64,000 nucleotides of DNA from Oceanospirillaceae bacterium (lineage in GTDB: Bacteria > Pseudomonadota > Gammaproteobacteria > Pseudomonadales > Litoribrevibacteraceae), in the NCBI GenBank assembly GCA_015665455.1, contig JADFAD010000006.1, positions 868,001 to 932,000 on the forward strand, written 5' to 3'. The first letter of the stretch is position 1; every line of letters begins with the position of its first letter. A program made the translations under genes and the position numbers. Below are positions 36,001-43,799 of this stretch, piece by piece. The notes below the pieces were generated by a model, which made no database searches, was not told where the DNA came from, and saw nothing but the letters and a program-made list of their open reading frames with translations.

Positions 36001-37336
36001 CGGCGTAGAAATCTCATCAGCAACCTACTCTAATCTAAACAAAGGGTTGATTTCGACGAACAGTCACGTATTCATCACAAATAATGATAATACGTACGCT
36101 CTTAATAAATCGGATCTATCTGAAGCTTGGACTACCAGTAAAGGTGGTCAACTACTGTATTCAGCGGAAGGGAATTTATTTATTTCTGGATCCATACAAA
36201 ACAACAGAATGCACATCATAGGTATCAACCTGAACGGAGATATTGATAACGATGGCATGCTGGACACAGAAGAAGACCAATGGGGCTTCGATAAGTTTGA
36301 TCCCTCTGATGCCGCAAAAGATGAAGACAACGACACATTATCAAACTTAATTGAAGTCATCATGAACCGAGATCCGGATACACCAAGAGATCCGACTGTC
36401 CCTGAAGATGCCGATCAAGATGGCCTACCAGATTATTGGGAATCTAAATTTGGTTTAGACCCTCAAGACCCAACAGGCATCAATGGCGCAACAGGTAACC
36501 CTGATGGTGACCACGATGACAACTTAGCTGAATACCTGCTTAGTGTGGATGAAAATGCTTCTGATGCAGATAAGTTAAGAAGTCCTATTGTTGCGGAAGA
36601 TACAGACAGCGATGGCATTCCTGATTACTGGGAAATTGATAATGGCTTAGATGAAAATGATCCATTAGATGCCGATGGCGACATGGATGGAGACTCGTAC
36701 TCTAACAAAGAAGAATACGAAAATAACACAGACATCAACTTCCCTGAAGATACGGACGGCGATGGCATGCCTGACGGCTGGGAAGAAGAATACAGCTTAC
36801 TGCTTAACGAGGACGACTCCCTGAAAGATCGTGATGCAGATGGCCTAACGAATCTGCATGAATTTCAAAATGGAACAAACCCTCTTATTCAAGAAGACAC
36901 GGATAACGACGGTATGCCAGACGTATGGGAGCTTAAATTTAACCTAGACCCTAATGATCCTTCCGATGCATCTACAGATATTGATGGAGATGAGGCATCG
37001 AACCTTGAGGAGTTCCAGAACGACACCGTTCCAAACGATACGTCTGGCAATGGAATACCTGATCATTGGCAGGCTTTGTATGAAATCACGACTCCAGACG
37101 GGGATAAAGACAACGATGGGTTAACCAACATTGAAGAATTAGGGTTCAATACAAACCCTAATAACTCGGATACAGACGCAGACAGTATGCCTGACAAGTG
37201 GGAGCTGGATAATGATTTAGATCCTAACTACGCAGGTAATGCGAGCGAAGATCCAGACAATGATGCGTTCACAAACCTTCAAGAGTATCAAAACAGCACA
37301 GACCCTAATGTTTTTGATGCCCAACCAGCAAGTTAA
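33083..37336 (+). CDS. Very large secreted lipoprotein with thrombospondin type 3-like calcium-binding repeats
   Basis: About 1417 aa from the ATG at 33083; a GTG at 33092 with GGGA 8 bases upstream is an equally good start, and the frame is open back to 33005. Lipobox LTAC-GGGSGGG makes it a lipoprotein. Order: an N-terminal carboxypeptidase-like beta domain (FVGTFHDSEVSGLTYES ... VITPVDVVAG), a DT-repeat linker, Asp-rich DxDxDGxxD repeats, a central repeat-poor part including a PQQ/beta-propeller-like segment (DLKNHEVLWNT, FISGS), and seven C-terminal units of the form DxDGMPDxWE...GLDP...DGLTNLEEF. Each unit should bind Ca2+. Probable surface or matrix-associated adhesin or scaffold; no sorting signal is seen at the C-terminus. 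Confidence 0.8.
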   Translation: MSVVAKHLAFQSLLVCSISFLTACGGGSGGGDTNFDSFVGTFHDSEVSGLTYESDTHSGTTNSKGEFNYFPGEEMTFKIGNKVIGITNGRAVITPVDVVAGLYLKEGLSIEDRSELLLVPDTDTDTDTDTDTDTETTEIILTTTQKERANINLVRLFLTIDSDRNPDNGIQISDAMHQAFTNELTEIPNFAKDYIEFENSNAIAELMASPSLPDVVDSADTAGNNTQLASAENARLHFAATLLEVKNSTDTDGDGIPDVIDQEPEDADIFSDIDGDGRQDYLDLFKYDSTDWADRDGDGHGDNADLFPDDPADWLDSDSDGYGDNAEIAWGASQDPIDENSHLDPETGVNSDGDSKDDLEDDFPFNPRETNDEDEDAPKCTDEMLEADAALKADTNTAEEDKDYRCDAQGYDVKACIIQPGLDSCLPGDGFGDNSDAFDNDATEWLDTDDDGVGDNTDPRVNDPDNDYDGIQQSSVEANSADKFPNDITEFYDSDKDGTGDFSDPFPYDDNGLFDTDEDGIPDYWEEKYSANSTALAPSSDADSDGFNNLIEYKYGSIPNDKTSRPNVPEVFNVAQNKQSQYLPIDTSDISLFNEFYDVNVFNTFNEADDGSLPDLASGLTMSIKTNLSNNPKSRLIFSNGIKSAAFHSLLDNYDESDGTIEWHLQHDTNMDSETDHSLVGWTMNNTYQVSIFNGFSGNSAGYRLTSLNESNNDSHLVTNKSYDNAKDLPNNMLHVDAFAVGIDDKQFFVDISTNQIIESTLSTSASTLKTVTYDLFIQENGEDVAETDVATDKMLAFTSNGAIDVVAHYRETDSVSPHGRIYVEVYASISGTADETTEETLKDKFAITRPLCIANANNNGWLESSDVNGPMNFCLDADDSLTCDFTAVQQDHAVLSCSSANTTETLIAAVDLKNHEVLWNTNIASEEPLSVLIDENNYFYSTTSTDDVTTHYSSKLVFVSTSSGLKSFRLSDGVEISSATYSNLNKGLISTNSHVFITNNDNTYALNKSDLSEAWTTSKGGQLLYSAEGNLFISGSIQNNRMHIIGINLNGDIDNDGMLDTEEDQWGFDKFDPSDAAKDEDNDTLSNLIEVIMNRDPDTPRDPTVPEDADQDGLPDYWESKFGLDPQDPTGINGATGNPDGDHDDNLAEYLLSVDENASDADKLRSPIVAEDTDSDGIPDYWEIDNGLDENDPLDADGDMDGDSYSNKEEYENNTDINFPEDTDGDGMPDGWEEEYSLLLNEDDSLKDRDADGLTNLHEFQNGTNPLIQEDTDNDGMPDVWELKFNLDPNDPSDASTDIDGDEASNLEEFQNDTVPNDTSGNGIPDHWQALYEITTPDGDKDNDGLTNIEELGFNTNPNNSDTDADSMPDKWELDNDLDPNYAGNASEDPDNDAFTNLQEYQNSTDPNVFDAQPAS
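33443..33484 (+). repeat. Seven tandem copies of hexanucleotide GATACT inside the lipoprotein gene
   Basis: Seven perfect GATACT units encode an Asp-Thr tract. The unit is a multiple of three, so copy-number slippage would change linker length without shifting frame. The flanking gene encodes Asp in repeats mostly by varied codons, so the perfection here suggests recent expansion. Confidence 0.95.
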
Positions 37337-37343
37337 GATATCT

Positions 37344-37368
37344 AAGCCGCTCTCTGAGCGGCTTTTTT
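37344..37368 (+). terminator. Rho-independent terminator of the large lipoprotein gene
   Basis: AGCCGCTC (37345-37352) / GAGCGGCT (37356-37363), loop TCT, followed by a T run, 8 bases after the stop codon. Confidence 0.92.
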
Positions 37369-37567
37369 ATGCGCCATAAGAGTCAACCATCAACAAACCA
37401 CAGATAAAAAAGCTCAATAGAAAAACGGGGAAAAAGCACCTTACTCAACTGCACCAAATAAGCAGCCGGCTCTTATGTAAAGTACTTCTGGCTTAGACAG
37501 ATCAATTGCCAGCCCCAAACACAACGGGTAGTTGCTTACTCGAAGGGAGTTTATGAAAACCAAAGAA

Positions 37568-37595
37568 AAGCTGAGCAGTTAGGGCTACTCAGCTT
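37568..37595 (-). terminator. Probable terminator of the purine operon (after puuD)
   Basis: AAGCTGAG (37568-37575) / CTCAGCTT (37588-37595) with a 12-base loop. On the minus strand it is followed by TTCTTTGG, moderately T-rich. It lies 55 bases after the puuD stop. Confidence 0.5.
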
Positions 37596-37650
37596 AGATT
37601 CTTTAAAAACGAAACAAACTATTTATTCCGAATATTTATTTAGACCAAGT

Positions 37651-38829
37651 TTATTTAGACAGCCAACCAATCACTTGTTGGCGTTCATCGTCAGTCATTT
37701 GCGTTAAGTTACCCAACGGCATGTACTTTGATTGAATGACTTCGATCAGCTTAGGCTTTAGCACATCCACCTGCGCTTTCGTTTCAAGCATTACCCCTGC
37801 CGGAGCAGATGCAAAAGCAGAATTAGAAGGCGTGGCTGCATGGCAGCTCGCGCATCGCTCCGTCATGATTGTCATGCCTTGAGCGTCGGTGAACTTAGCA
37901 ACAGCCGCTTCATCAATTTCAACCGGCTTCGGCGCAATCCAAGCTGCGACACCTGCCATCATGATCACTGCAATGACAAGAATCACTGGCTTAAACTCAC
38001 CTCGATGGCGTAAATTGAAGAAGTGGCGAGCAAAGGCCAAAATCAAACACATGACCGACAACACCAGCCAATTCAATTCATGCGAATAAGTCATCGGGTA
38101 GTGATTACTGATCATGATGAACAGCAAAGGCAAGGTGAAATAGTTGTTATGTGTGGAACGTAATTTCGCGAACGCTCCGTATTTTGGGTCCGGAGCCTCA
38201 CCGCGTTGGACAGCCTCAACCAAAGCTCGCTGCGAAGGCATTATGCCTAAAAATACATTACCCGCCATAATCGTACCGATTAGAGCCCCCACATGGATAA
38301 AGGCACCGCGTGGCGAGAACACTTCCGTCGCAAACCACGCCATGAATACCATAAACGCACTGAGCACTAGACCAAACGCTTTTGCATTCTTCTGCAAAGG
38401 GCTTTTAACCAGCATTTCATACACTGCGAAACCAACAGCAATGAATGCCATGCCAAGGCCAATAGCCTGCCATTGAGTTAATTCAAGACGAGAGTTATCA
38501 ATTAGATAACTTTCTGCGCCGATGTAATAAACAATCCACAACATGGCCATACCTGTTAACCACGTTGTATACGCTTCCCACTTAAACCAATGCAGGTTGT
38601 CAGGCATTTTTTCAGGCCCAAGCTTGTATTTGGCAACTTCGTAGAAGCCACCACCGTGAATGGCCCACAAGTCTCCCCCAATGCCCTTGTCTTTTTTCCA
38701 TTGAGGTGGGTTTTCAAGACTGTTATCCAACCACACAAAGTAAAAAGACGCGCCAATCCAAGCGACACCCGCAATGACATGAAACCACCTAAAGAACAAG
38801 TTGGCCCACTCTAATAAATACGCTTCCAT
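37651..38829 (-). CDS. puuD: PuuD: membrane urate oxidase with C-terminal cytochrome c domain
   Basis: 392 aa. About eight membrane helices in the N-terminal 300 residues (FFRWFHVIAGVAWIGASFYFVWLDNSL at the start is characteristic of PuuD), then a C-terminal haem domain with CASCH and a Met in KYMPLGN. PuuD oxidises urate to 5-hydroxyisourate and passes electrons to the respiratory chain instead of to oxygen directly. The start overlaps the guaD stop by one base. Last gene of the alc-uraD-uraH-allA-guaD-puuD operon. Confidence 0.93.
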   Translation of the reverse strand: MEAYLLEWANLFFRWFHVIAGVAWIGASFYFVWLDNSLENPPQWKKDKGIGGDLWAIHGGGFYEVAKYKLGPEKMPDNLHWFKWEAYTTWLTGMAMLWIVYYIGAESYLIDNSRLELTQWQAIGLGMAFIAVGFAVYEMLVKSPLQKNAKAFGLVLSAFMVFMAWFATEVFSPRGAFIHVGALIGTIMAGNVFLGIMPSQRALVEAVQRGEAPDPKYGAFAKLRSTHNNYFTLPLLFIMISNHYPMTYSHELNWLVLSVMCLILAFARHFFNLRHRGEFKPVILVIAVIMMAGVAAWIAPKPVEIDEAAVAKFTDAQGMTIMTERCASCHAATPSNSAFASAPAGVMLETKAQVDVLKPKLIEVIQSKYMPLGNLTQMTDDERQQVIGWLSK

Positions 38830-40169
38830 TAGACTGCCCCTACCGTATCCGTATTCACTTGATCACGATCATGCACGCGATTACCCGCAACGTACGTTGC
38901 CTGTACAGCGCGATCATCACCAAGAATGATCATGGCAAATAGCTTTTCAGCCAAGGTTTTACACTTGCTTTGTTTCAAGCTCATGAGCGGCGTACTGTTG
39001 AAATCCAGAACTGCGAAATCTGCTTCATTACCTTGTTTAAACGAACCGATCTTGTCTTCTAGTTGTAGGGTTTTTGCATTACCTAGTGTCGCGAGATACA
39101 AACTCTTCAACGCAGACAATTTATTGCCATTCAGCTGGGTCACTTTATACGCTTCATTTAACGTTTGAAGCATAGAGAAGCTAGTGCCTCCCCCCACATC
39201 CGTTGCGACACTGTAAGCAACATTCTCTTGCTCCAGTTCCTTAATATCCAATAAGCCACTGCCTAAAAACAAATTGGACGTCGGACAAAAAGAAACACTT
39301 GAACCCGTTTCACGGAAGCGTTCATGTTCACGTGGCGTTAAGTGAATGCCGTGCGCGAAAACACTGCGCTTACCCAGCAAACCAAACTGGTCGTAAACGT
39401 CCAAATAGTCTTTGCTGTCTGGAAACAGTTCTTGTACGAACGCCACTTCATCTTTGTTTTCAGAGATGTGAGTTTGCATGTATACGTCCGGATACTCTTC
39501 CATCAACTGACCCGCTTTCTTGAGTTGCTCTTCTGTGGAAGTAATAGCAAAACGAGGCGTAACTGCATAAAGCTGACGACCGTTATTGTGCCAAGTATCG
39601 ATCAGCGTCTTGCTGTCTTCGTAGCTGCTTTCTGGAGTATCACAAAGAAATTCAGGCGCGTTGCGATTCATCATCACCTTGCCACAAATCATTCGAGTAT
39701 TACGTTGTTCAGAGGCTTCGAAAAACGCGTCGACTGATTGCTTATGCACCGTACCAAATACCAACGCTGTGGTTGTACCGTTTTTTAAAAGTTCATCAAT
39801 AAAGAAGTTAGCAATTTTAGACGCGTATTCTTTGTCTTCAAACTGACGCTCAGCGGGGAACGTATAGTTATTCAACCAATCCAACAACTGCTCACCGTAG
39901 GAGGCAATCACCTCTACTTGTGGAAAATGGATGTGCGTATCAATCATTCCAGGAATGATCAGGTGATTCTTGTATGCAACGACGTTAATGTCATCTGATA
40001 ACTGAGCCAGAACCTCTTCTGCTTCACCCAGTTGAACCACTTTGCCATCGTTAATGACCAAAGCGCCATCTTCAAAAAATTGGTAGGCCTTATCACCATC
40101 CACATCTGGGTCAGACAAGAAGTGTAAAATAGCAGCTCGATAAACAGTCGGGCTTTGTGCATTCTTCAT
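38829..40169 (-). CDS. guaD: Guanine deaminase
   Basis: 446 aa from the ATG at 40169; an in-frame GTG two codons upstream is an alternative. Amidohydrolase fold with DTHIHFPQ (metal-binding HxH), the guanine-specific LLDWLNNYTFPAERQFED, QTHISENKDEV, FAHGIHL, FCPTSNLFLGSGL and ATDVGGGTSFSM. Converts guanine to xanthine and ammonia, feeding xanthine dehydrogenase encoded upstream. 12 bases after allA; overlaps puuD by one base. Confidence 0.96.
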   Translation of the reverse strand: MKNAQSPTVYRAAILHFLSDPDVDGDKAYQFFEDGALVINDGKVVQLGEAEEVLAQLSDDINVVAYKNHLIIPGMIDTHIHFPQVEVIASYGEQLLDWLNNYTFPAERQFEDKEYASKIANFFIDELLKNGTTTALVFGTVHKQSVDAFFEASEQRNTRMICGKVMMNRNAPEFLCDTPESSYEDSKTLIDTWHNNGRQLYAVTPRFAITSTEEQLKKAGQLMEEYPDVYMQTHISENKDEVAFVQELFPDSKDYLDVYDQFGLLGKRSVFAHGIHLTPREHERFRETGSSVSFCPTSNLFLGSGLLDIKELEQENVAYSVATDVGGGTSFSMLQTLNEAYKVTQLNGNKLSALKSLYLATLGNAKTLQLEDKIGSFKQGNEADFAVLDFNSTPLMSLKQSKCKTLAEKLFAMIILGDDRAVQATYVAGNRVHDRDQVNTDTVGAV

Positions 40170-40181
40170 TATCACGGTCTC

Positions 40182-40706
40182 TTATACATCTATTGTTATG
40201 TCTAGGTTCTTATCAAAAAAGAACTCTTCACAGTTATTGCCTTCGCCTTTTCGATCCACCACTAAGAAGTCACATACTTTATTCAATTCACCTCCTAGCG
40301 CCAGAACAGGGTGATGCCAAGTGTTCATGTGATAGTTAATGCCTTGAGTGCTCTTAGCCAAGAATAAATGAAGATTCTCAGGGGTTAATGTTTCAACCTG
40401 ATCCGCCACCAGCACAAGGTAATCTTCACCAGAAACAGGGTGAAATGATTGGCTACCTCGAGGGTGTCGCTCCATCATTTCAATCTTCATCGGCAACTGG
40501 CGAGGTTGAGCACGGAAGATATTAATCACAGCCCTGTCTTCAGGGGATTCCAGCTGAACCTTCACTAAAGAGTCATAACGTTCGGTATTACCACCGTTAA
40601 TCATGATCAATGACTCTTTAGAAGTCTCACCCGCTTCAACAACATCACCAAACGCAGCGAACGCTTCTTTGGTTAATGGCTTAGGCGTTAATTTGTAAGT
40701 ACTCAT
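40182..40706 (-). CDS. allA: Ureidoglycolate lyase
   Basis: 174 aa cupin-like protein. Conserved AllA segments include KEAFAAFGDVVEAG, INGGNTERY, MMERHPRGSQSFHPV and YHMNTWHHPVLAL. It splits ureidoglycolate to glyoxylate and urea, the last step of the pathway here. The start overlaps the uraH stop by one base. Urease genes, needed to use the urea, are not in the window. Confidence 0.95.
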   Translation of the reverse strand: MSTYKLTPKPLTKEAFAAFGDVVEAGETSKESLIMINGGNTERYDSLVKVQLESPEDRAVINIFRAQPRQLPMKIEMMERHPRGSQSFHPVSGEDYLVLVADQVETLTPENLHLFLAKSTQGINYHMNTWHHPVLALGGELNKVCDFLVVDRKGEGNNCEEFFFDKNLDITIDV

Positions 40707-41047
40707 TAACTGCCTCTGTACGTAGAAATGCCGTAAGCGGAAACAAGAAGCGGCACGTGATAATGCTCTTCCGGTTTTTCAATACGAAAATCAAAAGTGA
40801 CAACAGGGTAAAAACACGTCTTACCCTGTTTCTCAAAATAGGGATCGGTTGCAAACTCAATTCGATAAATCCCTTTTTCCCGCTGCTGTCCATCCAACCA
40901 ATCCAAGATACGGCCATCACTGTTGGTCACGCCTGATGCAATTTCTACCAAAGAACCATCCACTCGTTTGTAGAGTGTTACCGCCATACCAGCCGCTGGG
41001 CCGCCTAAGTTTGTATCCAGTACATGAGTCGTAATAGGGCTTGCCAT
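40706..41047 (-). CDS. uraH: 5-Hydroxyisourate hydrolase (transthyretin-like)
   Basis: 113 aa. N-terminal ITTHVLDTNLGGPAAGM, the HYHVPLL segment and C-terminal YRGS are the three hallmark motifs of 5-hydroxyisourate hydrolase and separate it from true transthyretin. It hydrolyses 5-hydroxyisourate to OHCU. No periplasmic signal peptide. Nine bases after uraD and overlapping allA by one base. Confidence 0.97.
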   Translation of the reverse strand: MASPITTHVLDTNLGGPAAGMAVTLYKRVDGSLVEIASGVTNSDGRILDWLDGQQREKGIYRIEFATDPYFEKQGKTCFYPVVTFDFRIEKPEEHYHVPLLVSAYGISTYRGS

Positions 41048-41056
41048 GATGATTCC

Positions 41057-41611
41057 TTATCGCTCAGAGATTTTTGTTTCAGGGTTGGTGTCATTGGGCA
41101 GAAGCTTTCCAATACGGATCGCAGTAATTTTTGCCTGCTCGCCGGCTGCAATTTTCAACTCTTGCTCACGTGTATTCGGTAAACGAGATTGAAGAATGTC
41201 CAACATCTCAACAGCACTCTTCCCCGTTGCGCAGACAATAAAAATAAACCCGTTTTGCTCTTCGTACTGAGTGTTGCCATCAGCCAATGCTTGGATCGTT
41301 TCCTCTGACGCAACATTCACAGAAGATTGCTCGCCTGAAGCCAATTGCTTTGTGTGAGCAAATTTCTTACGAAGACTCGTAACATCCCCAATCTTTGGAT
41401 GACCTTCAAAAGCCTCCAAAAAATCAGACGCACCCAGTGCATTCCACACGTCAAGCGCGACTTCCTGACATTGTTGAATGGAGACAAATGGCCGTCTGGC
41501 CGCCATACCTTCAATCCAACGAGAAGACGTGCAGCAATTCTCAAATGCGAACGCAGCATCCTCTCCTGACAGGTTGTTCAGCTGACTTAACGTATAAGTT
41601 AGGTCACTCAT
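41057..41611 (-). CDS. uraD: OHCU decarboxylase
   Basis: 184 aa, helical. Family motifs: FENCCTSSRWIEGMAARRPF (catalytic His is replaced in position by context I cannot align by eye), FLEAFEGHPKIGDVTSLR with the conserved HPKIGD, QLASGEQSSV, and FIFIVCATGKSA. Converts OHCU stereospecifically to S-allantoin. The start overlaps the alc stop by one base. Confidence 0.94.
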   Translation of the reverse strand: MSDLTYTLSQLNNLSGEDAAFAFENCCTSSRWIEGMAARRPFVSIQQCQEVALDVWNALGASDFLEAFEGHPKIGDVTSLRKKFAHTKQLASGEQSSVNVASEETIQALADGNTQYEEQNGFIFIVCATGKSAVEMLDILQSRLPNTREQELKIAAGEQAKITAIRIGKLLPNDTNPETKISER

Positions 41612-42732
41612 TACTTCCCTTCCCCATTGACGGACTCAGGAAATCCCCATAAACGAAGGCGACTGATACCTCCGTCTGGATACATTTTGATGCGAACATG
41701 CGTGAATGCGTTTTTATCACTCACCAATTCCTCTTTAAATGTATGCTCACGGTCTTCATACAACTTAGTGCGACCAATGATTGGCTGCCAGTTAATGTCC
41801 GAATTACTTTCTGTTGATTGTGTTAATGCATCAGCATGAGCATCCACTTTTAACAGCTCCGTATCCGCCGCTTGTTCATCGGTTAATACTGCGCCTTCCA
41901 AAGCAAATGCGTCTGGGTAATTGCCTTTAAAGTGACAAGTGTCGATCAAAATCTTATTAATGGAGCCTTTCGCTGCCAACTGAAGCACCAACCAATCGTT
42001 ATCACGATCAACCTGCGCATCGTCCACGGAACGGCGTCGCTTAGTTTCCCAACCGTCGCCCATGTTAGCGCCACGTTCTGGCATGATGAGATTTTCCATG
42101 TGACTGAAAAACATATCAGAACACACTAACGGGCGAGCACCGTTCTTGATGTAAGCCAAATCCACAGGCTCACCTTCTAAGAACCAATTCCAATCAGGAA
42201 CAATGTCACCGTAAACGCGTAAGCGAGCAACGCCACCGTCTGGGTACATATGAAAACGTACGTGTGTCCAGACACCTTCAACTTCTGCATCTATAAGGTT
42301 TTCACTGCCAGGCTCAACGTCTGTCACTGAAACAATTTCAGTCCATTGCGTTGCATCATCTGGCTCACCTTTAATACGACACGCTTCCAGTGAAACCTTC
42401 TGAGGTGCATTTCCTAAGAAGTGATTCGTATCGGCATTAATGCCCACAATCTTGCCTTGGGCACCTAACTTAATGATGCACCAATCATGGTCCAAACCAT
42501 CAGAGGAAGAACCGTCTGGGCGAAAACGACGTCGGCGAGACTCCCAGCCGTCCATCCACTTACCTCGGTCTGTGTACTTATCATCGATAAACACACCACG
42601 ACCAGGCTTTAACAGGTTTTCCATTTCAGCAAAGAAATCATCACTGCATGAAAGTGTTTGTCCGCCTAATCGACGACTTGCTAAATCGGTATAGCGCTGA
42701 GAAAAACGGTTCATCTCTACTTGTGTTGCCAT
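41611..42732 (-). CDS. alc: Allantoicase
   Basis: 373 aa from the ATG at 42732 (a TTG three codons upstream is possible). Two tandem jelly-roll domains, each with the motif CSD-x-FF-x-x-MENL followed by GWE(S/T)(R/K)RRR and THVR-x-x-MYPDGG-x-(A/S)RLR(V/L)(Y/W)G. Splits allantoate into ureidoglycolate and urea. First gene of the six-gene operon; a hairpin separates it from xdhC. Confidence 0.96.
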   Translation of the reverse strand: MATQVEMNRFSQRYTDLASRRLGGQTLSCSDDFFAEMENLLKPGRGVFIDDKYTDRGKWMDGWESRRRRFRPDGSSSDGLDHDWCIIKLGAQGKIVGINADTNHFLGNAPQKVSLEACRIKGEPDDATQWTEIVSVTDVEPGSENLIDAEVEGVWTHVRFHMYPDGGVARLRVYGDIVPDWNWFLEGEPVDLAYIKNGARPLVCSDMFFSHMENLIMPERGANMGDGWETKRRRSVDDAQVDRDNDWLVLQLAAKGSINKILIDTCHFKGNYPDAFALEGAVLTDEQAADTELLKVDAHADALTQSTESNSDINWQPIIGRTKLYEDREHTFKEELVSDKNAFTHVRIKMYPDGGISRLRLWGFPESVNGEGK

Positions 42733-42865
42733 GTATTCCAATACCTTTCACTGTCTATCACCGCGTCTTCTGAGATATCAAATACAGAAATTACGACTGA
42801 TATGATCTATTAATGCTCAAGAGACGGAGAACACTCCAATCCCGTTATTATTTAATACGTTTAAT

Positions 42866-42879
42866 GGCCCGAACGGGCC
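42866..42879 (-). terminator. GC-rich hairpin between xdhC and alc
   Basis: GGCCCG (42866-42871) / CGGGCC (42874-42879). On the minus strand it lies 36 bases after the xdhC stop and is followed by ATTAAACG, without a T run. It could be a partial terminator letting some xdh transcription read into alc. Confidence 0.45.
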
Positions 42880-42915
42880 TAATTGCTTTAGCCAATCACT
42901 TCATGCTCTAAGCAC

Positions 42916-43791
42916 TTAAGTACTGGTCACTTTTAGGATGGAACCTTGACCTTCGGTATTCACCTCACCGCCAAGCTCTTGTTTGATGTCTTTCCAAGCC
43001 AAGCCACGGCGTACTGCCGTTTCCTTACCTTGGTTTTCAATTGCAATCAGTTCACCCGCAATGGAAACCGCAACTTCCATAGGTAACTTGCCTGGCACTT
43101 CACTCAACCCCACGGGGCAAGTAATTCGATCAATGTCGGTTTGATCTACCCCTCGATGCTGCATGCGTTTTACAAAACGCTCCGCTTTGGTAAGCGATCC
43201 GATCAGACCAACATGACGTAAATTGCCGTGTTTAATAGCAGACAGGCATAACTCATAATCCAACTGGTGGTTATGAGTTAGAATTAAAGCGTCCGCGCCA
43301 GTAGGTAAACGCTCTAGTTCATAGATTGGTTGATCACTGACTACTTTCGTCACGTTCGCAGGAATTAATTCTGGGAACTCCGCTTCTCTCTGATCAACCC
43401 AAGTCACCTTACACGGCAACCCAGAGAGAATATTGATTAATGCTTTCGCCACATGGCCTGCACCGAACACACCGATATGAAAGTCACAACCCGCAAAGGT
43501 CTCCATCAACACCGTTGCACTGCCACCGCAGCATTGCCCCAACGACGCGCCTAACGGAAAATGCTGAATTTCTTGAACGGATTTATTTTCAGAAACCATC
43601 TCCCGCGCCTTGTTCGTAACCACAAATTCCAAGTGGCCACCACCAATGGTGTCAAAGGTGCTTTCACCCGTAATCACCATTTTGCTGCCCTGATCCCGAG
43701 GCGTAGACCCAGTACAACCAAGCACCGTCACCAACGCATAAGCTTCGCCTGTATGTTGACAACACTGAACCGCATCAAACCATCGACTCAT
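42916..43791 (-). CDS. xdhC: Xanthine dehydrogenase accessory protein XdhC
   Basis: 291 aa. XdhC/CoxI family: N-terminal ALVTVLGCTGSTPRDQGSKMVI with a conserved Cys and GGGHLEF, then a C-terminal Rossmann domain with GVFGAGHVAKAL, and HNHQLDYEL, GLIGSLTKA, CPVGL. Binds molybdenum cofactor and promotes its sulfuration and insertion into XdhB. Follows xdhB by 8 bases. Confidence 0.95.
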   Translation of the reverse strand: MSRWFDAVQCCQHTGEAYALVTVLGCTGSTPRDQGSKMVITGESTFDTIGGGHLEFVVTNKAREMVSENKSVQEIQHFPLGASLGQCCGGSATVLMETFAGCDFHIGVFGAGHVAKALINILSGLPCKVTWVDQREAEFPELIPANVTKVVSDQPIYELERLPTGADALILTHNHQLDYELCLSAIKHGNLRHVGLIGSLTKAERFVKRMQHRGVDQTDIDRITCPVGLSEVPGKLPMEVAVSIAGELIAIENQGKETAVRRGLAWKDIKQELGGEVNTEGQGSILKVTST

Positions 43792-43799
43792 ACAACCCC

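Larger units (their letters stand above)
37337..37650. other. 314-base intergenic region between convergent units
   Basis: Holds the terminator at 37344-37368 and a second inverted repeat at 37568-37595. The remaining sequence shows no ORF of note and no other recognisable element. Confidence 0.6.
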
